The translations under genes and the position numbers were made by a program. From positions 5,364,001 through 5,428,000 of the forward strand of contig NZ_CP110389.1 of the NCBI RefSeq assembly GCF_026015985.1: a DNA stretch of 64,000 bases. Reading direction: 5' to 3'. Positions 9,808-17,547 of the stretch are shown piece after piece; position 1 is the stretch's first letter; each line of letters opens with the position of its first letter. The notes beneath the pieces are model-generated. The model was not told the DNA's origin, searched no databases, and saw only the letters and a list, made by a program, of their open reading frames with translations. The DNA is from Rhodopseudomonas sp. P2A-2r (GTDB taxonomy: Bacteria > Pseudomonadota > Alphaproteobacteria > Rhizobiales > Xanthobacteraceae).

Positions 9808-10749
9808 ATGCAACTTCGCAATCTCGGCGGCTCCGGCCTGCGCGTCTCCGCGGTCGGCCTCGGCTGCAACAATTTCGGCCAGCGCAGCGACCTCGAAGCC
9901 TCGCGAAAAGTGATCCACAAGGCGATCGACTGTGGCATCACGCTGTTCGACACCGCCGACATCTATGCCGGCATGGGCGGCTCGGAAACCGTGCTCGGCC
10001 AGGTGCTCGGCGATCGCCGCAAGGACATCGTGCTGGCGACGAAATTCTGCAAGCCGATGGCCACCGACGGCAGCAAGCAGGGCGCCTCGCGCCGCTACAT
10101 CATGAGCGCGGTCGAAGCCAGCCTGACCCGGCTGAAGACGGACTGGATCGACCTCTACCAGCAGCACGATTTCGACTCGCTGACGCCGATCGAGGAAACC
10201 CTGCGCGCGCTGGAAGACCTCGTGCGCCAGGGCAAGGTGCGTTACATCGGCAATTCCAACTTCCCGGCCTGGCGCATCGCCGAGGCCGAATTCACCGCGC
10301 GCGGCGCCGGCACCAGCCGCTTCGTGTCGTGCCAGGACGAATACAGCCTGCTGGTGCGCGACCACGAGAAGGAACTGATCCCGGCCGCGCAGCAATACAA
10401 TCTCGGCCTGCTGCCGTTTTTCCCGCTGGCCGGCGGCATGCTGACCGGCAAATACGCCGGCGCCACCAATGTCGACGCCAACACCCGCTTCGCCAAGGCG
10501 CCGGCGCTGCGCGACCGCTACTTGGTGCCGCGCAACGAAGCCATCGTCGACAAGCTCGCCGCCTTTGCCAGTGCGCGCGGCCACTCCATGCTCGAACTCG
10601 CCTTCTCCTGGCTCGCCGCGCGGCCGCAGGTGTCGAGCGTCATCGCCGGCGCCTCGACGCCGGAGCAGATCGAGCAGAACGTCAGAGCGATCGAATGGAA
10701 ACTCAGCGCCGAGGACATGGCCGAGATCGACACCATCACGCTGGTGTAG
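9808..10749 (+). CDS. Aldo/keto reductase
   Basis: A 313-residue NADPH-dependent (beta/alpha)8 oxidoreductase. Visible family marks: GLGCNNFGQ, catalytic Asp and Tyr in FDTADIYAG, Lys in LATKF, His in YQQHD, then RYIGNSNF and the cofactor-binding C-terminal SSVIAGASTPEQIEQN. The start at 9808 fits the usual N-terminus (MQLRNLGGSGLRVS); an in-frame ATG twelve bases earlier is possible. It is related to the YghZ/Tas group. Substrate unknown. It is followed by a block of palindromic repeats, not by a gene. Confidence 0.88.
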   Translation: MQLRNLGGSGLRVSAVGLGCNNFGQRSDLEASRKVIHKAIDCGITLFDTADIYAGMGGSETVLGQVLGDRRKDIVLATKFCKPMATDGSKQGASRRYIMSAVEASLTRLKTDWIDLYQQHDFDSLTPIEETLRALEDLVRQGKVRYIGNSNFPAWRIAEAEFTARGAGTSRFVSCQDEYSLLVRDHEKELIPAAQQYNLGLLPFFPLAGGMLTGKYAGATNVDANTRFAKAPALRDRYLVPRNEAIVDKLAAFASARGHSMLELAFSWLAARPQVSSVIAGASTPEQIEQNVRAIEWKLSAEDMAEIDTITLV

Positions 10750-10781
10750 TTGCACGCTGCTGCTGAAGGGCAGCACTTCCT

Positions 10782-10955
10782 TTCCCTCTCCCGCCGCGCG
10801 CAGCGCAGCTGCGCGCGGCGGGAGAGGGTGGACGCGCGCCCGCGCGGCCGGGAGAGGGGCGCAGCCGCATACGCCGCAAGCCCCTCTCCCGCCCTCACTT
10901 CGTTCGGGCACCCTCTCCCGCTGCGCAAAGCTGCGCTTTGCTGGGGAGAGGGGAA
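10782..10955. repeat. CCTCTCCC palindromic repeat cluster, copy 1
   Basis: Alternating CCCTCTCCC and GGGAGAGGG blocks frame GC-rich palindromes such as GCGCAGCTGCGC. The same pattern recurs at 29657, 51329, 55918, 58829 and 60494, always between genes and often just after a stop codon. No coding content. Confidence 0.8.
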
Positions 10956-10968
10956 GCACGAACCGCGC

Positions 10969-11313
10969 TTACCTCTCGCACTCTACCTCCGTCCCCACAT
11001 CCGCCGCATCCCGCCTCAGCGCTTGCATTTCGGCATAGACATACTCGATCAGCTCCTGCTCGACAGCATGGGGGAGCCTGACGCGCAGCACGGCGAAGCA
11101 GGCGAGATAGGCTGCCGGCCGGCAGTGCCGCGCACGGCGGCAGCGCTTATCCGGACAACGCACAAAGCCGCGATGCACGTCGGACACCTCGCGCTTGATC
11201 TGCAATTGCGCGCGCTCCCAGTCGGCGTCGGTCTGCCGCGCCAGCGCCGCCGCGCGCGCATCGACCGCGCGCTGTTTCAGAAATGCCTCGTCCCAGATCG
11301 TCGTCCTTGCCAT
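10969..11313 (-). CDS. Conserved hypothetical protein with Cys/His cluster
   Basis: A 114-residue protein starting MARTTIWDEAF, with GAGGAG eight bases upstream of the ATG. Residues 50-70 hold CPDKRCRRARHCRP, a compact Cys-His cluster that could bind zinc or iron. The C-terminal half is helical and acidic. I recognise it only as a small protein typical of Bradyrhizobium relatives; function unknown. It lies between two repeat blocks, and its frame continues upstream without a stop into the dispersed repeat, which is why longer starts were rejected. Confidence 0.6.
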   Translation of the reverse strand: MARTTIWDEAFLKQRAVDARAAALARQTDADWERAQLQIKREVSDVHRGFVRCPDKRCRRARHCRPAAYLACFAVLRVRLPHAVEQELIEYVYAEMQALRRDAADVGTEVECER

Positions 11314-11534
11314 GCCTCGCTCTCCTCTCGGATGATTGATCGCGGCACGCCGCCGCGGCCGGGCAAGCCTGTGCGTTGCCCGCAAAATGCTTTGCGTGAA
11401 GGTCTTGCCAGGGGGCCTCCCGAAACGAGGGAGGCGGAGCGCCGACAGGCGCAGCTTTTGTAGTAGTGGCCGCAGCGTGATCCCGACGCATCGGGAGGAG
11501 AGGCCGGGGAACGCCTTGTCAGCGCTCCCACCGT

Positions 11535-11776
11535 GGCGATTTTGGGCTCCAGGGCCGTGCTTCCGGGCCAGCACGTGGCTTGCGCCACTCCGGCGGGATT
11601 TCCCCGCCTTTCGCTGTCCGCGTCCAGCCACTCAAGGCAGACCCCCTTAGTAGGGTCGGACGGCCACACAGGGCCTCCCGAGTGCGCAAGGCAACGTCTG
11701 CCTCGCGCCCGCAGGCGCCACCGCCTCATCCCGCACTTCCAAGCGTCCCAGGAAACGCCCCTCAGTGGGATGAGGT
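11535..11776 (+). repeat. Dispersed ~250-base repeat, copy 1
   Basis: This stretch matches the reverse complement of 31601-31854 in at least seven ordered blocks, including CCGTGCTTCCGGG, CCGGCGGGATTTCCCCGCCT, AAGGCAGA, CGGACGGC, CCTCCCGAGTGC, CCCGCAGGCGCC and CGCCCCTC. Block order and spacing agree while the sequence between them has drifted. It carries no convincing gene in either copy. It lies between a small hypothetical gene and the brnTA module. Confidence 0.75.
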
Positions 11777-11918
11777 GACTAGGTTTATAATCCAAATCAA
11801 CGCAGCCGTCAATCCACGATGTGAAAATTATCCTCCACGCGGTTGGCATCCCCGCGAATCTCATTATTGTACACCCAACTATTTGACGTACCGGCTTTCC
11901 GGGTGCACATTTAGTTTC

Positions 11919-12176
11919 ATGGCCAAGCCCTTCGATCCCGCGAAAGACGCCATCAATCGCGCACGGCACAGGATTTCGCTGGATCGCGCGACCGACATGG
12001 TGATCGCGCGTTACATCGTCGACGAACGCGCGGACTATGGCGAAGTCCGCTACCGCGCGTGGGGCCATATCGATGGCAAAGCCTACTATCTCGCCTTCAC
12101 CGTTCGCGACGGCATCGTGCGGCCGATCAGCCTGCGCCGCGCTCATGCCAAGGAGATGAAACGACATGCCCCGTAA
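11919..12176 (+). CDS. brnT: BrnT family toxin (RelE-fold ribonuclease)
   Basis: An 85-residue BrnT/DUF497 protein: FDPAKDAINRARHRISL at the N-terminus, then YGEVRYRAWG and the basic C-terminal REW/RRA-type motif ISLRRAHAKEMKRH. Family members are RelE-like RNases that block translation and are neutralised by BrnA bound to the same operon. The antitoxin frame follows immediately. The toxin is intact by length and motifs. The region just upstream is AT-richer than average and probably holds the promoter autoregulated by BrnTA. Confidence 0.88.
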   Translation: MAKPFDPAKDAINRARHRISLDRATDMVIARYIVDERADYGEVRYRAWGHIDGKAYYLAFTVRDGIVRPISLRRAHAKEMKRHAP

Positions 12177-12512
12177 GAAGAAAGCCGGAACGGCACCCTC
12201 GACGACAACCCCGACTGGACGGCAGCCGATTTCGCGGCCTCAAAGCCCGCGGAGGACCTGCCGCCGGAAATCCTCGCGCAATTCAAGAACAGGATCGGCC
12301 GCCCGCGCCTCGACAATCCCAAGGTGCCGGTGAAGTTGCGGCTTGATGATGACGTGGTGGCGGCCCTGCGCGCCACCGGACCGGGCTGGCAGACGCGGAT
12401 CAACGACATGCTGAAAGCGCGCATCAAGCGAGGAAAGATTCAGTTCGTTGGACCGGGCGACAAGCGGAAGGCAACGCCGCCGCGCGTCGTGGCAAAGCGC
12501 AAGAGCGCGTGA
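12166..12512 (+). pseudogene. brnA: BrnA family antitoxin, N-terminal frameshift
   Basis: The natural start ATG (MPRKKKAG) overlaps the end of brnT by 11 bases, but that frame soon leaves the BrnA sequence. The BrnA body is in the next frame: LDDNPDWTAADFA, RIGRPRLDNPKV, then the ribbon-helix-helix region VKLRLDDDVVAALRATGPGWQTRIN. One missing base near 12190-12193 (ACGGCACC, where ACGGGCACC would restore the frame) explains the break. An internal ATG at 12324 could still give a 62-residue protein that retains the DNA-binding part but lacks most of the toxin-contact region. It may be a real lesion or a sequence error. Confidence 0.75.
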
Positions 12513-12631
12513 GCGGAAAGCAAACAACCCGCATGAGCGCAGAGATATGCAGGACTCGCCGAAGTCCCGGATATCGTTCTACTCTCCCGGCTATGTTGGC
12601 TTCTGTCGGTCATCCAAAATGGAGGCAACCG

Positions 12632-13960
12632 GTGTCGTATTTCAGGATCGCGCTCACATTCGTTGTCGTGACATGGACCCTGCCGTTTGCCGCTGTGGCG
12701 CAGACGGCAGACCCTTCCCTGCACGAGGCGCGCGACGTCAAGATATCGCAGCAAGCTGTCGATCCATTGGCGGGCGACGCGCTGTATGCCGACGTCGAGA
12801 CATACGACTCCTTCGGCATTCACAGGTACGGCAGCGTCGGCATTCAGCGGGCGATGGACTGGCTGGCCGACCGGCTGCGGACGGACGGGCTCACCATCGA
12901 GGAACAGCGCTTCTCGATCGGCAAGCAGTATTTTCTCGACGCGGCGTCCCTGACCGTCGGCGACAAGACCCTCGCCGTGCTGCCGCAATGGTGGATCCCG
13001 GAGGACAAAGCGAGCTTCAGCCTCTCCGCCCCGATCGCAAATGGCGGCGATGCAACGGGAAAATTTGTCCGGCTGCACATTCCCTATGACCAGGGCGCCT
13101 ATCTCAACAAGACACACCGGGAGCTGATCGCCGGCGCCATCGCCAAACACCCCGCTGCGGTGCTGCTCAGCATCGGCCACCCCAGCGGTGAAATCTTCAC
13201 TTACAACGTTGCGCAGACCGATGAACCGTGGCCGGTGCCGGTCATTCTTGTGGCGGCGAAAGACGAGCCGCTGCTCGAAGCCGCCGAGACCGCCGGAGCT
13301 TCGGTTTCGGCGTCGGTTCAAGGGCATTATGAAAAGGGCGTCGCCGGGCGAAACCTCATCGGACGGCTTGACCGCGGCAAGGACCGCACCGTCGTGGTCT
13401 CGACCCCGGTTTCCAGCTGGTTCACCAGCACCTGCGAACGAGGCCCGGGCATTGCGGCCTTTCTCGCCACCGCCAGCTACGCCGCAACATCATTGCCCGA
13501 TGCCAACTTCATCTTCGTAGCCACCACCGGGCACGAAATCGGCCATGGCGGCATGGAGTTGTTCCTGCATGACAAGGCGCCGAAGCCGGATCGGGTTGCT
13601 GCATGGATTCACTACGGCGCATCGCTTGCCTGCTATCAGCGCGTGCGCGACGGCGGAGACTGGCGCATCGTGCCGGAGGTCGATGCAAAAGCCCGCTTTA
13701 TCGGCGTCAGCGCAAGCCTCGCGGCGACCATTGATCGCCGGTTTCAAGATGTGCCGGCGGTCCGGATGCAGGGCAACCGGGCGGCGATCGGCGAGTTGCG
13801 CGACGTTTTTGCCGCGGGCTATCCGAATTTCATCGGCATTTTCGGCCTGCACCCGTTGTTTCATACCCCGATCGATCGCGCGGCGATGACAGGGCCCGCG
13901 CCGCTGCAAGTCGTGATGGGTGCCTTCGCCGCCGCACTGGACGAGATTGCCAAGAAGTAG
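12632..13960 (+). CDS. Secreted M28-like metallopeptidase homologue, probably lacking metal ligands
   Basis: A 442-residue exported protein. The GTG at 12632 is chosen because GGAGG lies six bases upstream and a clean signal peptide follows (FRIALTFVVVTWTLPFAAVA, cleavage after AVA). An N-terminal part resembles a PA-type insert domain; the C-terminal part resembles M28 aminopeptidases (VATTGHEIGHGGMELFL). Where M28 enzymes have the first zinc ligands (HxD and a nearby Asp), this protein has TPVSSWFTSTCERGPG, so the two-zinc site looks incomplete. It could be a non-catalytic homologue or use another metal arrangement. Periplasmic by its signal. Confidence 0.6.
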   Translation: MSYFRIALTFVVVTWTLPFAAVAQTADPSLHEARDVKISQQAVDPLAGDALYADVETYDSFGIHRYGSVGIQRAMDWLADRLRTDGLTIEEQRFSIGKQYFLDAASLTVGDKTLAVLPQWWIPEDKASFSLSAPIANGGDATGKFVRLHIPYDQGAYLNKTHRELIAGAIAKHPAAVLLSIGHPSGEIFTYNVAQTDEPWPVPVILVAAKDEPLLEAAETAGASVSASVQGHYEKGVAGRNLIGRLDRGKDRTVVVSTPVSSWFTSTCERGPGIAAFLATASYAATSLPDANFIFVATTGHEIGHGGMELFLHDKAPKPDRVAAWIHYGASLACYQRVRDGGDWRIVPEVDAKARFIGVSASLAATIDRRFQDVPAVRMQGNRAAIGELRDVFAAGYPNFIGIFGLHPLFHTPIDRAAMTGPAPLQVVMGAFAAALDEIAKK

Positions 13961-14087
13961 CGTCGGGGCATCGCAACGAGGACGCAGGCGGTCGGGTCCC
14001 TGAGCTCCCCATGGACCCCGCCTGCGATTTCCCGCACTCTGCGCCTCAGCCGCACCGGCGCAAGAATCACGTTCCCAAGGACTTCTC

Positions 14088-14525
14088 ATGATGACCTCCA
14101 CCCTGCGCACCGCCCTCGTCGCTGCCACCATCGCCCTCACGAGCCTCGCCGCCTCCGCCGCGCGCGCCGACAGCGGCACGGTTCGCATCAATGTGCTGAA
14201 GGGCGGCTGGTTCATCGGCGCGTCGGGCGGCTCGGGCACCCTGACGTTTCGCGGCCGGCAGTATCCGCTGTCGATCGGTGGCCTCAGCGCCGGCCTGGTG
14301 TTCGGCGCGTCGCAGACCTATCTGTCCGGTCGGGTGAGCCGCATCAACCGTCCTTCGGATGTCGCGGGCGTCTATGGCGCGGGCGGTGCCGGTGCTGCGG
14401 TCGGCCGCGGCGTCAGCGCCATCGTGCTGACCAACGAAAAGGGCGCGTTGCTGGAACTGAGCGGACGGCAGACCGGGCTGATGGTCAATGCCGACCTCAG
14501 CGGGCTGGCGATCTCGCTGCGCTAG
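14088..14525 (+). CDS. EipA/DUF1134-like secreted protein
   Basis: A 145-residue protein with a signal peptide ending in ASAARA at about residue 27. The mature part has GGSGTLTFRGRQYPLSIGGLS and GVYGAGGAGAAVGRG, the pattern seen in the DUF1134/EipA family of periplasmic beta-barrels required for envelope integrity in Brucella. It is shorter than typical EipA and more distant, so membership is likely but not certain. AAGGA precedes the start. It stands alone between the M28-like gene and a convergent membrane protein gene. Confidence 0.65.
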   Translation: MMTSTLRTALVAATIALTSLAASAARADSGTVRINVLKGGWFIGASGGSGTLTFRGRQYPLSIGGLSAGLVFGASQTYLSGRVSRINRPSDVAGVYGAGGAGAAVGRGVSAIVLTNEKGALLELSGRQTGLMVNADLSGLAISLR

Positions 14526-14543
14526 GCGCGCCGCACTGCGCCG

Positions 14544-16094
14544 CTACTGCGGCGCGGTGCGTTCGCTCACCAGCTGGACGACGAACCCCGACGGATCGAT
14601 GCGATACCTTGCAGACGCAGGACCGGCCCGCTTCAGAGCGGGCCGCAGCAGATAGCTGATCCGCTGCGTGGTGTTGTAGGGCGCCAGCCATTTCGGAATG
14701 ACAAACTCCGGCGTTTCCTCATCGACGATGGCCGCCTGCGGCGGCAACGACGCCAGCGAGAGCTGCAGATTCTGCATGTACTTCTTGGTGGCGACGATGT
14801 CCCAGGCATGAAACACATTGGTGCTCTGCCATTGCAGCACCCCGGCAATCGCCACGCCGGCGGCGACGGCCGACATGCGCAACAGCAAGGTGGGCCGCAG
14901 GCTGGATAGCGCGATCATGAGCACGACAATGAGCAGCGCGGAGGTCTCGAAATTGTAGCGCAGCGAGCTGCCGCTGCCGCTGCCGAACATCCCTGCCCTC
15001 TGGATCGCCACCGGGAGAATCCCCAGAACCACATAGGCCAGGTAGGTCGCCCACAGGATCGCGTTTCGCGGCTGCGCCCGGATGGTGACAATGGCGACGA
15101 CGACCAGCAACACCACCGCCCCGATCGCGGCAAAGGGTTGCGGGGCCGACGAGGCCTGCGAGCCCAGCCCGATGCTCGATGCCGCGGCGCCATCGGCAAA
15201 GGCATTCCAGACGAACAGCGCCACGTCGGCGACGCTGCCGCGCGGCGCGCTCATGCCGGGAGATACCACCACGACCATCGCCACATACAGCGCCAGCGCC
15301 AGCACGTGAAACTTGAAGCGCACGGCAGCCCGCCAGACATCGGAACGGCTGCCCAGCGGCGCCACGGACGCCCAATAAAATCCCGCCACCGGGATGATGG
15401 AAAAGATCGCCTTCGCCGTGAACGACAGGCCGATCGCATAGGCCACCGCCGACAGCAGGAAGCGCCCCTGCAGCGCGGCGTGGATCGCCAGCAACATCGT
15501 GGCCATGCACGACACCGTATGCAGCGCCGACGAACACCACAGCTGCATGTGAAGGGCCTGCAGCGAAAAGATATAGACGATCAGCAGCGCCACGATGCTC
15601 CAGCGCGACGTGGTGAAATGCATGGCGATCCGTACCAGCAGATACGACGACAGGACCGACAGCACGACGATATAGAACTGGGTCGCGACAAACGACACGC
15701 CGGCGAGCTCGAACTGCAACGCGTGCACGGCCCTGAAGCCAGGCGCCACCTGCCCGAACACATCGCGGAACAGGTATTTCAGCGTGAAGCCCATGTCCTG
15801 GTACACGATGAAACCGAAGAAATCGTCGGAAAACAGCCAGCTGTTGCGCACGCGGTAACAGATCAGCAGAACCTGCAGCGCCATCAGGACAGCGACGATG
15901 GGTCCAAGCGACCACGCCGTGGGTGCGACCAGCGAATGATTGATCTCTTCGGCCACAGCCCTCGCGGTCGCGTCCGCTGACGGGCACTCCCGTATCGTTT
16001 GGTCCATGTTCGGAGCGGGAACGACGCCGATGCCAGCACCGCCGAAGGACAACCTCCGGCTCACCGCTGTCATCAAACTGAAATATCGATGCAT
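14544..16094 (-). CDS. Polytopic inner-membrane protein, unknown function
   Basis: A roughly 516-residue protein with ten or so hydrophobic helices from about residue 65 onward, a soluble N-terminal region and a soluble C-terminal region after the last helix. The layout (many helices, loops with aromatic residues, a C-terminal periplasmic part) resembles GtrII-like or GT-C glycosyltransferases, and an SDDFFGF stretch in the first loop could be an acidic GT-C motif, but I cannot assign a family. Starts at 16163 (GTG), 16094 and 16007 are all possible; 16094 has GGAG upstream at long spacing. Convergent with the EipA-like gene. Confidence 0.65.
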   Translation of the reverse strand: MHRYFSLMTAVSRRLSFGGAGIGVVPAPNMDQTIRECPSADATARAVAEEINHSLVAPTAWSLGPIVAVLMALQVLLICYRVRNSWLFSDDFFGFIVYQDMGFTLKYLFRDVFGQVAPGFRAVHALQFELAGVSFVATQFYIVVLSVLSSYLLVRIAMHFTTSRWSIVALLIVYIFSLQALHMQLWCSSALHTVSCMATMLLAIHAALQGRFLLSAVAYAIGLSFTAKAIFSIIPVAGFYWASVAPLGSRSDVWRAAVRFKFHVLALALYVAMVVVVSPGMSAPRGSVADVALFVWNAFADGAAASSIGLGSQASSAPQPFAAIGAVVLLVVVAIVTIRAQPRNAILWATYLAYVVLGILPVAIQRAGMFGSGSGSSLRYNFETSALLIVVLMIALSSLRPTLLLRMSAVAAGVAIAGVLQWQSTNVFHAWDIVATKKYMQNLQLSLASLPPQAAIVDEETPEFVIPKWLAPYNTTQRISYLLRPALKRAGPASARYRIDPSGFVVQLVSERTAPQ

Positions 16095-16330
16095 GAGCCG
16101 GTCGGCTCCAAATAAAAAATGAAGAAACAGGGCAATAACAATAGGCGCAATCCTACCGCCCACGGCCAGCTACGCAAGGCGCCGTGGCAGAAAATGTATC
16201 AGGGATCGCTGTTTTCGGCCGGCACGCCGCCTGCGGCCGCCGGCAGGTCCGCTTGACCGCACCGACGACGCCGCTGAAGCAGAAGTCCAGGCGTGGGATC
16301 GCGCGCCCGCCGCGGCCTATGCGACCGGAA

Positions 16331-17545
16331 CTATGCCACCAGCCCCTTGGCCGGCTTCACCATGGCGCTGTCGGGGAAGACCGACTCGGCCAGCACGCGT
16401 TCCGACAGGCCGAGGTGGTCGTGCAGCACGCCTTTGAGGATGGCGCGCAGGTCGGTGGTCGGCGCGAGGTCGCGGGCCTCGAACAGGTTGGCCGGCTTGA
16501 GGCCGGGCCAGTCCGATATCACCCGGCCGCCCTTCACCGCGCCGCCGGCGAGCAGCGCCACGGTGCCGGTGCCGTGGTCGGTGCCGGCGGTGCCATTGAT
16601 CCGCGCGGTGCGGCCGAACTCGGTGGCGACCACGATCACGGTGTCGCGCCAGTGCGGGCCGAGGCCTTTCTCGAATTCCAGCAATGCGCCGTCGAGTCCG
16701 CCGAGCAGTTGCGCGAGGCGGCCGACCGGGCCGCCTTCGCCGGCATGGGTGTCCCAGCCATCGAACGCCAGCGCTGCGATGCGCGGACCGTCATCGGCGG
16801 CCATCAGCTTGGCGGCGCCGCGGGCGATCTGCTGCATCGCCGTGATGCCCTTGTCCGGTTTCATGGTGTCGCCCTTGGCGATCTTGTCGAGCTGCAGGCC
16901 CTGCGCCAGCGCGGCGCCGAGCGCCGGATCGCGACCGCGATAGAGCTCCATCAGCCGCTGCGCGGTGTCGTCGGCGGCGGTCGGCAGATTGACCGGCGCC
17001 CAGCCGACCGTCGGCGCGTTGCCGCGCAGGATCAGCGGCGTGGTCGGGCCGATCGCCAGCCCGCTCCTGACGCGCTGCCCCGCGGGCAGCGCGTCGATGG
17101 CGCGGTTGAGCCAGCCGGACTGCACCCGGCCGGGACCGGCGAAGCCGCTCTCCAGCACGTCCTGGCCGTCGAAATGCGAGCGCTCGCGATAGGCGGTGGC
17201 CACCGCGTGAACCACCGCGGCCTTCTTCTCGCGCACCATGCGGGTGAATTCCGGCATCGCCGGATGCATGGCGAAGAACGAATCCAGCATCGGCGCGGCA
17301 TTCGGGCCATCGGCGGTCAGCGCGATGGACCCATGCAGGCCGGCATAGTCGGGATCGCCCAGCGGCGCCACGGTGGCAAGACCATCCAAGGCACCGCGCA
17401 AAATCACCACGATCAGGCGGGGATCGCGGGCATCGGCGGCGCGGGCGAATTTCGGGATATAGGCCCAGGCGGCGAAGGCGGCGCCCCCGAGCAACAGGGA
17501 ACGGCGCGAACTGCGCAACGAGGTGCGGCTTTCACAGCAGTCCAT
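16331..17545 (-). CDS. DUF1501 family protein with Tat signal
   Basis: A 404-residue protein with a twin-arginine signal (SRRSLLLGGAAFAAWAY, residues 15-31). The mature part is a DUF1501 domain, an alkaline-phosphatase-superfamily relative: LRGALDGLATVAP, FDGWDTHAGEGGP and the conserved TEFGRTARINGTAGTDHGTGT near the metal-binding end. It is probably folded in the cytoplasm and exported with a metal. The second of two ATG codons is used because AGGAG lies six bases before it; the first ATG overlaps the stop of the DUF1800 gene. Translation is likely coupled with that gene, and the two families are found together widely, which implies a joint but unknown role. Confidence 0.85.
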   Translation of the reverse strand: MDCCESRTSLRSSRRSLLLGGAAFAAWAYIPKFARAADARDPRLIVVILRGALDGLATVAPLGDPDYAGLHGSIALTADGPNAAPMLDSFFAMHPAMPEFTRMVREKKAAVVHAVATAYRERSHFDGQDVLESGFAGPGRVQSGWLNRAIDALPAGQRVRSGLAIGPTTPLILRGNAPTVGWAPVNLPTAADDTAQRLMELYRGRDPALGAALAQGLQLDKIAKGDTMKPDKGITAMQQIARGAAKLMAADDGPRIAALAFDGWDTHAGEGGPVGRLAQLLGGLDGALLEFEKGLGPHWRDTVIVVATEFGRTARINGTAGTDHGTGTVALLAGGAVKGGRVISDWPGLKPANLFEARDLAPTTDLRAILKGVLHDHLGLSERVLAESVFPDSAMVKPAKGLVA

Positions 17546-17547
17546 GG

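Noticed and set aside
10782..10955. Possible CRISPR array in the repeated CCCTCTCCC blocks
   Set aside because: Units are unequal, alternate in orientation and lack uniform spacers; no cas genes are present.
7792..10959. A 1055-codon open frame on the minus strand across the PAS, acyltransferase and aldo/keto reductase genes
   Set aside because: It is antisense to three clear protein families, has low-complexity Arg/Ala/Gly composition and no domain. It exists because high-GC codon bias removes stops from the opposite strand.
11336..11778. Frames of 80-104 codons around the first dispersed repeat
   Set aside because: Same reason as in the second copy; frames differ between copies.
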